29,082 nucleotides of DNA, from NCBI GenBank assembly GCA_937877655.1, contig CALFJC010000109.1, positions 1 to 29,082 of the forward strand. Reading direction: 5' to 3'. The notes below the pieces were generated by a model. The model had not been told where the DNA came from and did no database searches. It saw only the letters and a list, made by a program, of their open reading frames with translations. The first letter of the stretch is position 1; each line of letters begins with the position of its first letter. The position numbers and the translations under genes were made by a program. Positions 16,694-24,285 of the stretch are shown here, in pieces. The stretch is from an uncultured Selenomonadales bacterium. GTDB lineage: Bacteria > Bacillota > Negativicutes > Selenomonadales > Selenomonadaceae.

Positions 16694-17320
16694 ATGAATT
16701 TAAAAGAAGCGTTTCAAGCGCAAAATAAAATCGAGGCGTTGTTCGATTTTGTTTCGGGCTATCTTGACGACGAAAAAAATTTAATCAGCGTCACGGAAAA
16801 ACATTTTCGTTCAAAGGCGGCGGAAGGACAGCAGGACGAAAAAATTAATATCGTCGTCGAAGATAAATTTCCGCCCGACAAAGTTATTGATTTTCTTTTA
16901 ATGCTGATTGACGAGCGCGAAAAATTGGCGAAGGCGATTCATGCGGCGAAAAGTTCCATGAAATTTGATTTGGACAGCGCGGTTGACGTGAACAAAAAAC
17001 GTCACAATGCCCTTGAAACTCTTCGCACGCTCCGCAACTTCAAAAGTTCAAGTCTGTTGGAAAAAAATTCGGGCGTCGGCTACGTCTTCAACAAGGAAGG
17101 CAACCAAACAACTTATCGCTACGACATTGAGCGCGTAAAAACGATTGACTTCGACCGCAACCGCGTCCGCGAGCTGATTAAAAAACTTCAGGCGCAGGCA
17201 AACAAAATTTCCAACGAAATTGACTCCGCACTTATCTCAACGAACGTAAAATACAAATTGCCTTTCGACATGAACGCGGGCGGCTCCGAAATTTTGGAAG
17301 ACTTCATCACAAACAAGTAA
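16694..17320 (+). CDS. Unrecognised 208-aa soluble protein
   Basis: I do not recognise this family. It is a highly charged, mostly helical protein with no signal peptide, membrane segment or cysteine. The N-terminal part (N-L-K-E-A-F-Q-A-Q-N-K-I-E) and the C-terminal helix (N-R-V-R-E-L-I-K-K-L-Q-A-Q-A-N-K-I-S-N-E) look able to form coiled coils, and a short Y-V-F-N-K-E-G beta segment lies between. ATG 16694 is preferred over GTG 16685 because GGGAGAG ends right at the GTG. It has its own promoter and stands alone between two terminator or stem structures. Its last codons overlap the predicted promoter of the structured element at 17328. Confidence 0.7.
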   Translation: MNLKEAFQAQNKIEALFDFVSGYLDDEKNLISVTEKHFRSKAAEGQQDEKINIVVEDKFPPDKVIDFLLMLIDEREKLAKAIHAAKSSMKFDLDSAVDVNKKRHNALETLRTLRNFKSSSLLEKNSGVGYVFNKEGNQTTYRYDIERVKTIDFDRNRVRELIKKLQAQANKISNEIDSALISTNVKYKLPFDMNAGGSEILEDFITNK

Positions 17321-17323
17321 AAT
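17294..17323 (+). promoter_or_regulatory. Promoter placed exactly before the stem-bounded element
   Basis: TTGGAA (17294-17299), an 18-bp spacer and TAAAAT (17318-17323). A start about 7 bases downstream falls at 17328-17330, the first bases of the long closing stem. It overlaps the end of the 208-aa gene. Confidence 0.5.
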
Positions 17324-17327
17324 TTTT

Positions 17328-17654
17328 GCGTTTGAGATCTCGGCGGAGGGCGGAGGTTTTGGCGAAGTCGGTTCAGGTGCAGATGAACTGAAAGGCTGCA
17401 CATTTTGAAAAGCTACTGCAAAAGCTGTTTAGATGGGATGCAAGAGGGAACTGTTGCATCGTTAAATTTTCCGTCAAGCCAAACGTTCGTTCGCAAGCGC
17501 GACAATCAAAAATTCTTCAACTTGCAAACTCTTTCTTTCACGAAACAAAAACACACCGCCACAGGGAATTGGAAAATCCTTGTTCGTTGAGTCGCCTTCG
17601 GGCGGCGAATAGACGACGCCGAAATTTTTTGCCTTCCGCCGAGATCTCGGACGC
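17328..17654 (+). ncRNA. Candidate structured RNA (or IR-bounded element) upstream of cydA
   Basis: This fills the 366-bp gene-free stretch before cydA. Bases 17328-17356 pair with 17626-17654 over 29 positions without mismatch, counting seven G-U wobbles, and pairing resumes inside at 17358-17364 and 17367-17369. The core GAGATCTCGGCGGA (17334-17347) is a perfect inverted repeat of 17635-17648. Inside are three perfect hairpins: 17377-17382 with 17396-17401, 17437-17443 with 17454-17460, and 17591-17596 with 17601-17606 (UUCG loop). The wobbles favour a plus-strand RNA of about 327 nt. I could not match it to tmRNA, RNase P RNA, SRP RNA, 6S RNA, T-box or known riboswitch cores. An invertible DNA segment is the main alternative. 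Confidence 0.5.
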
Positions 17655-17686
17655 ATTTTAAATTTTAAAGACAGGAAGTGATTTTT

Positions 17687-19054
17687 ATGGATGCACTTAT
17701 TCTTTCGCGACTGCAGTTCGCAATAACAACAATCTACCATTTTTTATTTGTGCCCGTGACGCTGGGCTTATCGATTTTCGTTGCACTGCTTGAGACTTGG
17801 TACATTTCAAGCGGCAGTTACGAAGAACGGATCAAACTCAAAAAGTTGGTAAAATTTTTCGGGACGATTTTCCTGATAAATTTTGCAATGGGCGTCGTGA
17901 CCGGTATTGTGCAGGAATTTCATTTCGGTATGAACTGGTCGGAATATGCGCGATTTATGGGCGATATTTTCGGCGCACCGCTCGCGCTTGAGGCTTTGAC
18001 GGCATTTTTTATCGAATCAACTTTTATCGGGCTGTGGATTTTCGGTTGGGATAAACTCAGCGAAAAAGTTCATTGCCTTTGCATTTGGATTGTTGCCTTC
18101 GGGAGCAATTTATCGGCGTTTTGGATTTTGGTTGCGAACTCTTTCATGCAACACCCCGTCGGCTACGCGATTGAGGACGGACGCGCAGTCATGACGGATT
18201 TTGTCGAGCTCGTCACAAATCCTTACGTTGTCGGCGAATATTCCCATGCGCTTTTTGCGGGGATAACGACGGGCGGTTTTTTGGTTATCGTCGTCAGCGC
18301 GTGGAAAATTGCGACGGACGAAATTTCTCGTGAAATGTTTGCAAGAACTCTTCGCCGCGCAGTTTTATATACAATGCTCGGAGTTTTGGGCGTAATGGGT
18401 TCAGGGCATATGCACGCGCAATATCTTGCACAAGGCAATCCGATGAAACTCGCCTCGTTTGAAGCTTTGTGGGAGACGGAAAATCCCGCGCCTTTCGCCG
18501 TCGTTGCAGACATTAATCAAGAGATGCGCCGCAACGATTCCGAAATTTTAATCCCGAAAATGTTCAGCTTTATGGTGCACAATTCTTTCAGCGGAGAAGT
18601 CAAAGGCATTAACGATTTGCAAAAAGAAGCCGTCGAGAAATACGGCAGCGGCTATTACATTCCAAATGACGTGCGCGGCATGTTTTGGTGTTTCAGAGCG
18701 ATGATCGGCACGGGCGGCTTGTTGCTGATGATTGTTTTCGTGACGGGTTGCCTTGCATTTTTCTTCCGCAGTAAAATTCGCGAGCATTATTGTTGCTTAA
18801 AATTTATGCCGTTGCTGTTGCCGCTCCCGTTTATCGCGAACTCGGCGGGCTGGTACATAGCCGAAGCCGGGCGTCAACCTTGGATCGTCGTCGGCTTGCA
18901 GAAAACGGCGGTTGCAGTCAGCCCGAATCTTTCGGCGGGCGAAGTCTGGATAACTTTAATCGGTTTCACGGCAATTTATTTATTCTTGGCTTGTTTGGCA
19001 GTCTTCGCGGCAGTTATGTTCATTCGCAGAACAAAAATCACGGATGAGGAATAA
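17687..19054 (+). CDS. cydA: Cytochrome bd quinol oxidase subunit I
   Basis: A 455-aa haem-bearing subunit of the bd oxidase, which oxidises quinol and reduces O2 to water with very high oxygen affinity in the cytoplasmic membrane. Haem ligand candidates are H18 in T-I-Y-H-F, the histidine of G-E-Y-S-H-A-L-F and the methionine of F-R-A-M-I-G-T-G. The Q-loop motif W-Y-I-A-E-A-G-R-Q-P-W is present, and the short length fits a short-Q-loop enzyme. ATG 17687 gives the family start M-D-A-L-I-L-S-R-L-Q-F-A; GTG 17678 upstream is less fitting. It is the first gene of a cyd operon, preceded by the stem-bounded element at 17328-17654, which could be its leader. Confidence 0.96.
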   Translation: MDALILSRLQFAITTIYHFLFVPVTLGLSIFVALLETWYISSGSYEERIKLKKLVKFFGTIFLINFAMGVVTGIVQEFHFGMNWSEYARFMGDIFGAPLALEALTAFFIESTFIGLWIFGWDKLSEKVHCLCIWIVAFGSNLSAFWILVANSFMQHPVGYAIEDGRAVMTDFVELVTNPYVVGEYSHALFAGITTGGFLVIVVSAWKIATDEISREMFARTLRRAVLYTMLGVLGVMGSGHMHAQYLAQGNPMKLASFEALWETENPAPFAVVADINQEMRRNDSEILIPKMFSFMVHNSFSGEVKGINDLQKEAVEKYGSGYYIPNDVRGMFWCFRAMIGTGGLLLMIVFVTGCLAFFFRSKIREHYCCLKFMPLLLPLPFIANSAGWYIAEAGRQPWIVVGLQKTAVAVSPNLSAGEVWITLIGFTAIYLFLACLAVFAAVMFIRRTKITDEE

Positions 19055-19075
19055 TTTTTTAGGAGGCTGATTACA

Positions 19076-19222
19076 ATGACGGAGCGCGATAATTCTGAAT
19101 TTAATCGTCTTGACAAACAGCTTAAATTTTTAACAACCATTATGAGAGGACTTGCCGTTGCGTCCGCAGTAGTTATGTTTTTGTCAATCGCCGTTGCAAC
19201 TCTCGTAATTTTGTCGCGCTGA
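19076..19222 (+). CDS. 48-aa single-helix membrane protein between cydA and cydB
   Basis: A small gene with a strong AGGAGG 9 bases before its ATG and a clean TGA. It codes for a charged N-terminal part (M-T-E-R-D-N-S-E-F-N-R-L-D-K-Q-L-K) followed by one hydrophobic helix (about residues 26-46, A-V-A-S-A-V-V-M-F-L-S-I-A-V). It sits 21 bp after cydA and 28 bp before cydB. Small single-helix subunits such as CydX and CydS are known parts of bd oxidases, so an accessory subunit role is likely by position. I see no clear sequence match to either, and its place between the two large subunits differs from CydX, which follows CydB in E. coli. Confidence 0.75.
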   Translation: MTERDNSEFNRLDKQLKFLTTIMRGLAVASAVVMFLSIAVATLVILSR

Positions 19223-19250
19223 AAAATTTTTTTGTAAGGGAGTGAGGATT

Positions 19251-20255
19251 ATGGATTTAAATATCGTTTGGTTTATCTTGATAACGGTGCTCTTCACGGG
19301 ATTTTTTATCTTGGAGGGCTTCGATTACGGCGTCGGGATGATGATGCTCGGTCGCTCAAAAAATGAACGCTCGCAATTTGTCCGCGCAATAGGACCTGTT
19401 TGGGACGGAAATGAAGTTTGGATGATCACGGCGGGCGGCGCAACTTTTGCGGCATTTCCGCACGTCTATGCAACGATGTTCAGCACATTTTATCTTGCGT
19501 TGTTTTTGATGTTGCTTGCGCTGATTATGCGCGGCGTTGCCTTTGAACTGCGCGGAAAACTTCAATATTCCGATTGGATAAATTTTTGGGACTTCGGAAT
19601 AATGTTCGGGAGTTTTGTGCCCGCACTTTTATGGGGAGTCGCCGTTGTGAATCTTCTGCGCGGCTTGCCGATAAATTTTGAAATGCATTACGTCGGAAAT
19701 TTTCTTGACTTGCTGAATCCCTGCGCATTGCTCGGCGGAATTTTCTTCCTGTTGCTGTTCGCATTTCACGGAGCAAATTTCTTGGCGATAAAAATTGCCG
19801 ACAGGGGATTGATGCAAAACGTTCAGAAAAAAAGTTTTTGTCTCGGCTTGGCAACGCTGACAGCTTACGTTTTATTTGCCGCCGTCGCCGCCGTTGAGAC
19901 AGATATTTTGGCAAAACTCGGCACGGTAATTTTCTTGGGGCTGTCAATCGCCGCGATTATCGCAAGTTGTGCCGGCTCGAAGGCGGGCAACGGTTGCAAA
20001 GCGTTTGTTTCTTCGACGCTCGCCATTGCCTTTTTGACAATCGGATTTTTTAACGCGCTGTTTCCAAGAATTATGGTTTCAAGCATTTCGCCCGACTTTT
20101 CTTTGAACATTTACAACGCCGCTTCCACGCCGCACACTTTGGCACTTATGACGGGCGCGGCGGCAATTTTCGTGCCGATTGTTTTAATCTATCAAGCTTG
20201 GTCTTACAAAGTTTTCAAAGATCGTGTGACGCCTGCCGATGTTCACTATCATTAA
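19251..20255 (+). CDS. cydB: Cytochrome bd quinol oxidase subunit II
   Basis: A 334-aa polytopic partner of CydA. Family marks are F-I-L-E-G-F-D-Y-G-V-G near the start, G-P-V-W-D-G-N-E-V-W, F-P-x-x-Y-A-T-M-F-S, and M-R-G-V-A-F-E-L-R. ATG 19251 was chosen over GTG 19242 because AAGGGAG lies 8 bases upstream. The end overlaps the next ABC gene by 17 bp in another frame, implying coupled translation. Confidence 0.95.
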   Translation: MDLNIVWFILITVLFTGFFILEGFDYGVGMMMLGRSKNERSQFVRAIGPVWDGNEVWMITAGGATFAAFPHVYATMFSTFYLALFLMLLALIMRGVAFELRGKLQYSDWINFWDFGIMFGSFVPALLWGVAVVNLLRGLPINFEMHYVGNFLDLLNPCALLGGIFFLLLFAFHGANFLAIKIADRGLMQNVQKKSFCLGLATLTAYVLFAAVAAVETDILAKLGTVIFLGLSIAAIIASCAGSKAGNGCKAFVSSTLAIAFLTIGFFNALFPRIMVSSISPDFSLNIYNAASTPHTLALMTGAAAIFVPIVLIYQAWSYKVFKDRVTPADVHYH

Positions 20256-21789
20256 AATTTTTAAGGACAATAAAAAAATCCTCGCCGAAATTGCGGCTTG
20301 CAAAATCGTCGAAGGATTTTTTATTTTGCTCGGCGCGAGCTTTTTGGTGAAATTTATCGCCGCGCCGTCCGAAAAATTTTTATTGGCGACGTTGGGATTT
20401 TTCGCGGGGAGATTTTTTATCTCAAGCCGCGCAGAAATATTTTTCGCCCGCCTTTCAAGGAACATGCAATTTTCCTTCCGAAAAAAAATTCACGAACAAA
20501 TTTTTGACAAAGAAATTCCGAGCGGCGAACTTTTGACGCTGATTTTTGATACCTTGCAAGCCGTCGAAGAATTTTTTTTGAAAGTTGCGCCGCAAATTTT
20601 CTCCGCAATAATTTTCCTGCCGATATTCTTAATCTGCGCGGCGGTTGTCGATTTGTTGACGGCGGCGATTTTACTCTTGACGTTGCCGATTGCTCCGATT
20701 TTGTTATGGCTGATAGGAAAGGCGACGGCAGAAAAAAATTCGCGGGCATGGGCTGAACTTCAAAAATTGAACGGCGACTTCCGAGAACTTCTGGCGGCGA
20801 TAACAACTTTGAAAATGTTCAATCGAATTGACGCGGGCGCAAAAAAAATTCGAGAGGCTTCGCAAAAATCTTCGGCGGCAACTCTGGACGTTTTGAAATT
20901 GGCGTTCGTTTCATCTTTCGCGCTGGAATTGATAACGACATTGTCAATCGCGTTGGTCGCCGTGACTTTGGGTTTGCGACTTGTTGCGGGCAACGTCGAA
21001 TTTCAAGCGGCGTTGTTTTTGTTGTTGCTTGCGCCGGAATTCTTTTTGCCGATAAGAAAATTCGGCGCGGCATTTCACGTTCTGATTTCTGCGCGGGAAT
21101 CATTGGAGCGATTGAAAAAATTTTTATTCGCAAGCGAAGAAGTTGCGGGTTCCGTCGAAAAAATTTTAATGCCGCCGACAATTTTTTTGGATAACGTGAG
21201 TTTTACTTATCCGAAAAAATTTTCTCCCGTCCTGCGCGGCGTAAGTTTAAAATTTCAAGCGGGAAAAATCACGGCGTTAATCGGAGAATCGGGGGCGGGT
21301 AAATCGACGTTGTTAAAACTTTTGGCGGGGATTTTGAAACCGACGGCGGGAGAAATTTTCTGGAACGAAATTCCGACTTCGCGCATGGAAAAAAATTCTC
21401 GGCTGTCAAAAATTTCCTACGTGCCTCAAGCCCCGCATCTTTTTGAGACGACGCTCCGAAAAAATTTTACAATGTTCGACGCGCTCGACGCCGCGCAGTT
21501 GCAAAAATTTTTACTTGCGCTGAACTTGTCGACGCTTGATTTAAATTCGCCGCAAAAATTAAGTCGCGGACAACTTCAACGCTTGGGCTTGATTCGCGCC
21601 CTGCTGAAAAATTCGCCGATAATTTTACTCGACGAACCGACGGCGGGCTTGGACGAAGTCACGGAACAAAAAGTTCTCGCGCTGATAAAAGAAATTTCCC
21701 TGCGCAAAACGATAATCATCGCGACGCATCGGGCGGCAGTCATAAATTTTGCCGATGAAATTTTAAAGCTTGAAACTATTTTATTGTGA
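20239..21789 (+). CDS. cydD: CydD-like ABC half-transporter (thiol exporter type)
   Basis: A 516-aa fused membrane and ATPase protein. The N-terminal half has about five to six hydrophobic helices. The ATPase has Walker A G-E-S-G-A-G-K-S-T, Q-loop V-P-Q-A-P, signature L-S-R-G-Q-L-Q-R-L-G, Walker B I-I-L-L-D-E-P-T-A-G-L-D and A-T-H-R. CydDC exports glutathione or cysteine and is needed to assemble bd oxidase, so the cyd context supports the name. It is shorter than E. coli CydD or CydC (about 570-590 aa). No second half-transporter follows: the next gene is mutS2 on the other strand. It either works as a homodimer or its partner lies elsewhere. The 3' end overlaps mutS2 by 14 bp. Confidence 0.8.
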   Translation: MFTIIKIFKDNKKILAEIAACKIVEGFFILLGASFLVKFIAAPSEKFLLATLGFFAGRFFISSRAEIFFARLSRNMQFSFRKKIHEQIFDKEIPSGELLTLIFDTLQAVEEFFLKVAPQIFSAIIFLPIFLICAAVVDLLTAAILLLTLPIAPILLWLIGKATAEKNSRAWAELQKLNGDFRELLAAITTLKMFNRIDAGAKKIREASQKSSAATLDVLKLAFVSSFALELITTLSIALVAVTLGLRLVAGNVEFQAALFLLLLAPEFFLPIRKFGAAFHVLISARESLERLKKFLFASEEVAGSVEKILMPPTIFLDNVSFTYPKKFSPVLRGVSLKFQAGKITALIGESGAGKSTLLKLLAGILKPTAGEIFWNEIPTSRMEKNSRLSKISYVPQAPHLFETTLRKNFTMFDALDAAQLQKFLLALNLSTLDLNSPQKLSRGQLQRLGLIRALLKNSPIILLDEPTAGLDEVTEQKVLALIKEISLRKTIIIATHRAAVINFADEILKLETILL

Positions 21790-24166
21790 CGAGAGTTGCG
21801 CCGGTGCCGCCTTCGTCTTGGTCGGCGAATTGGAAATTTGCAACGGAATTATTTCCGCGCAGAAAATCTTGAATGCCCTTGCGAAGTGCGCCCGTCCCCT
21901 TGCCGTGAATGATCAAAATTTGTTTCAGCCCAGAAAGTTGCGCGTCGTCAATGAATTTGCCGCAAATTTGTTCAGCCTCGTCAACTGTCATGCCGCGAAT
22001 GTCCAAACTCCGCGTGACGGTTGCAGTCTTTTGCAATAAGCCGAAAGAGCCTCGACCGGACGAATCGTTTTTAATTACTAATTCCTCATTCCTAATTCCT
22101 AATTGCTTTTCGGTGCCGTGACTTACAAAGCGGCAAGCGGAAATTTTTATTTTGGTACGCATAACTCCGATTTGAACAGAAAGTTCGTCGCCTTCAACGG
22201 CAAGCACGGTTCCTTTTTGATCAAGCGGCTTGATATAAACCGTGTCGCCGATGAAAATTTTTTTCTTGTCAATGCGCGTGCCGACATATTTATCCGCGAT
22301 AATTCCGACCGTCGAATCCATTTCGGCTTCACGAAGTTTGTCGCGGGCTTGCTGAATGACTTGCTGGCGGCGTTTAACGCCCGCGTCGTCAAATTGTTCT
22401 TTAAGTGCGGCGATAATTTCTTCTGCTTCGCGCTTTGTCTCGCGAATCATGGCGGCGGATTTTTCTTTTGCCTTGCGAATAATTTCGCCCTTCGTCTTGG
22501 CAAGTTCATCGCGCATTTCGGAAATTTTTTTCTCGTGCTTAACGATTTGCTGTTGACGTTCAAAAATTTCTGCGTTGCGCTGTTCAAAAATCATGCGCTG
22601 ACTTTCAAGCTCGGAAATAATTTTTTCAAAGTTTGCATGGTCGGCGGTGATTAATTGTTTGGCGCGAAGGATCAAACTTTGCGGCAAGCCGAGCCGTTGA
22701 CTTATGGCAAAAGCATTGCTCGCGCCCGGAATTCCGATAAGCAGACGATAAGTCGGGCGAAGAGTTTCCGCGTCGAATTCAACGCAAGCATTTTCAATTC
22801 CGTTCGTCGAGTAAGCAAAAGTTTTCAATTCGGAATAATGAGTTGTAGCGATTGTTGCCGCGCCGATTTGCAAAAGCCGTTCCAAAATCGACATTGCCAA
22901 AGCCGCGCCTTCGTCGGGGTCGGTGCCCGCGCCGATTTCATCAAGCAAAACCAAATCAGTCGCCGTGACTTCGTCCAGAATCGCGACGATTTTTTTCATA
23001 TGGGCGGAGAAAGTTGAAAGGCTTTGTTCAATGGATTGTTCGTCCCCGATGTCGGCAAAAATATTTGTGAAAACCGCAATGCGCGAGCCGCTCGCCGCAG
23101 GGATATAAAGTCCCGCTTGCGTCATCAAAGCCAAAAGTCCGAGCGTTTTCATGGAAACGGTTTTGCCGCCCGTATTCGGTCCCGTGACAAGGAGCATTGA
23201 AAAATTTTCTCCGAGTTGAATGTCGACGGGCACAACTTCGACGGGATTAATCAGCGGGTGCCGCGCAGATTTTAAATCCGTGAAATTTTCAAGCAGAGGT
23301 TCCGTCGCATTTAAATCGCGGGCGAGCTTGGCTTTGGCGAAAAGCAAATCAATGTCCGCCAAAATTTTTATGTTGTTAATCAGCGGGTCGAGATTTTTTC
23401 TTACGGCGTCGCTTAAGCTCCGCAAAATCCTTGCGACTTCGTGACGTTCGGCGGCTTCAAGTTCTTTAACGCTGTTATTCAAAGTCACAACGGACATCGG
23501 CTCAATAAAAACCGTCGCGCCCGTCGCCGATTGGTCGTGAACAATGCCGGGAAATTGCGATTTGTATTCGAGTTTGACGGGCAAAACGTAACGGTCGCCG
23601 CGCATTGTGACAATCGCGTCTTGAAAAAATTTTTGCTTGGAAGAATCGTGCAGGATATTAAAAATTTCTGTCTTGATTTTGTTTTGAGCTCCGCGCAGGT
23701 CTCGGCGAATTTTTTGAAGTTCCGCGCTTGCCGTGTCGCGAATATTTCCGTGATCGTCAACGGCGTTATCAAGTTGCCGTTCAAGGTTGCCCAAAATTTC
23801 AATTTCGGTTGCGCGAATTTTTAATTGCAGCGCGTCGATTTCGGTTTCCTTGAAAAAATTTTTGACTTGCCGCATTGTGTACATTGTCGAGAGCACGTCC
23901 AAAAGTTCTTCGGCTTCGGCGGAGCTTCCGAGTTTAATTTTTTTGAAAGTCTCGCGGACATCCCTGAATCCTCCGAGCGGTGGCGAACTTACGGCGAAAA
24001 TTTTAACGGCTTCGGTTGTCAAAGAAAGATTTTCGCGGACGGTTTCAAAATCGTCGGCGGGCAAAAGTTTTTCGGCAAGTTCTTTTCCGAAATTACTTGT
24101 GGCACAGTCACGAAGTCGCGACAAAATTTTATCGAACTCCAAAGTCTTAAAAGAGTTTTTCAGCAT
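21776..24166 (-). CDS. mutS2: MutS2 family DNA-binding ATPase with Smr nuclease domain
   Basis: A 796-aa protein that acts on branched DNA or collided ribosomes rather than mismatch repair. It has the MutS core, Walker A V-T-G-P-N-T-G-G-K-T in the middle, D-E-I-G-A-G-T-D-P and T-T-H-Y-S-E, a long coiled coil rich in E and K, and a C-terminal Smr domain (L-D-I-R-G-M-T-V-D-E-A through I-H-G-K-G-T-G-A-L-R). ATG 24166 was chosen over the in-frame ATG at 24220: GGAAAGG precedes it and the 18 codons upstream are only repeat-derived DNA. A 35-bp heptamer array (22072-22106) lies in frame in the linker before the Smr domain. Confidence 0.93.
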   Translation of the reverse strand: MLKNSFKTLEFDKILSRLRDCATSNFGKELAEKLLPADDFETVRENLSLTTEAVKIFAVSSPPLGGFRDVRETFKKIKLGSSAEAEELLDVLSTMYTMRQVKNFFKETEIDALQLKIRATEIEILGNLERQLDNAVDDHGNIRDTASAELQKIRRDLRGAQNKIKTEIFNILHDSSKQKFFQDAIVTMRGDRYVLPVKLEYKSQFPGIVHDQSATGATVFIEPMSVVTLNNSVKELEAAERHEVARILRSLSDAVRKNLDPLINNIKILADIDLLFAKAKLARDLNATEPLLENFTDLKSARHPLINPVEVVPVDIQLGENFSMLLVTGPNTGGKTVSMKTLGLLALMTQAGLYIPAASGSRIAVFTNIFADIGDEQSIEQSLSTFSAHMKKIVAILDEVTATDLVLLDEIGAGTDPDEGAALAMSILERLLQIGAATIATTHYSELKTFAYSTNGIENACVEFDAETLRPTYRLLIGIPGASNAFAISQRLGLPQSLILRAKQLITADHANFEKIISELESQRMIFEQRNAEIFERQQQIVKHEKKISEMRDELAKTKGEIIRKAKEKSAAMIRETKREAEEIIAALKEQFDDAGVKRRQQVIQQARDKLREAEMDSTVGIIADKYVGTRIDKKKIFIGDTVYIKPLDQKGTVLAVEGDELSVQIGVMRTKIKISACRFVSHGTEKQLGIRNEELVIKNDSSGRGSFGLLQKTATVTRSLDIRGMTVDEAEQICGKFIDDAQLSGLKQILIIHGKGTGALRKGIQDFLRGNNSVANFQFADQDEGGTGATLVTIK
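22072..22106. repeat. Heptamer array inside the mutS2 coding region
   Basis: Five 7-bp units, TAATTAC, TAATTCC, TCATTCC, TAATTCC, TAATTGC, encode K-Q-L-G-I-R-N-E-E-L-V-I-K-N in the linker before the Smr domain. Gain or loss of one unit would shift the frame; three units would keep it. Confidence 0.9.
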
Positions 24167-24191
24167 TGAATCAACCTTTCCAAATCTCTTA

Positions 24192-24219
24192 TCCCTTTTC
24201 CCATTTCCCTTTTCCCTCA
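24192..24219. repeat. Heptamer array upstream of mutS2
   Basis: Four units, TCCCTTT, TCCCATT, TCCCTTT, TCCCTCA. It lies between mutS2 and gmd and runs in the mutS2 leader, where it creates a spurious upstream in-frame ATG. Confidence 0.85.
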
Positions 24220-24227
24220 AATTTTAA

Positions 24228-24256
24228 TTGACTTTATGCGGCGCGTCAAATAATAT
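24228..24256 (+). promoter_or_regulatory. Strong sigma-70-type promoter of the GDP-sugar operon
   Basis: TTGACT (24228-24233), a 17-bp spacer and TAATAT (24251-24256) lie about 30 bp before the gmd start. This is the best promoter match in the window. Confidence 0.8.
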
Positions 24257-24285
24257 TGGGCGAAATGAATTTTGGGAGGCTTTTT

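Noticed and set aside
17550..17580. Cobalamin-riboswitch-like words (CCGCCAC, GGAAAATCC) in the same gap
   Set aside because: The order is reversed relative to the riboswitch and the other conserved boxes are missing.
17328..17654. Retron msr-msd RNA, suggested by the paired ends
   Set aside because: No reverse transcriptase gene is nearby; the next gene is cydA.
17474..17740. 88-codon minus-strand frame (and a 61-codon plus frame at 17405-17590) in the gap before cydA
   Set aside because: Both run through the stem and hairpins, one overlaps the cydA start, and neither has a good SD or recognisable motif. The region is better explained as structured RNA or an inverted-repeat element.
24167..24220. 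18-residue N-terminal extension of MutS2
   Set aside because: It is encoded by the TCCCTTT-type heptamer array, and a better SD precedes ATG 24166.
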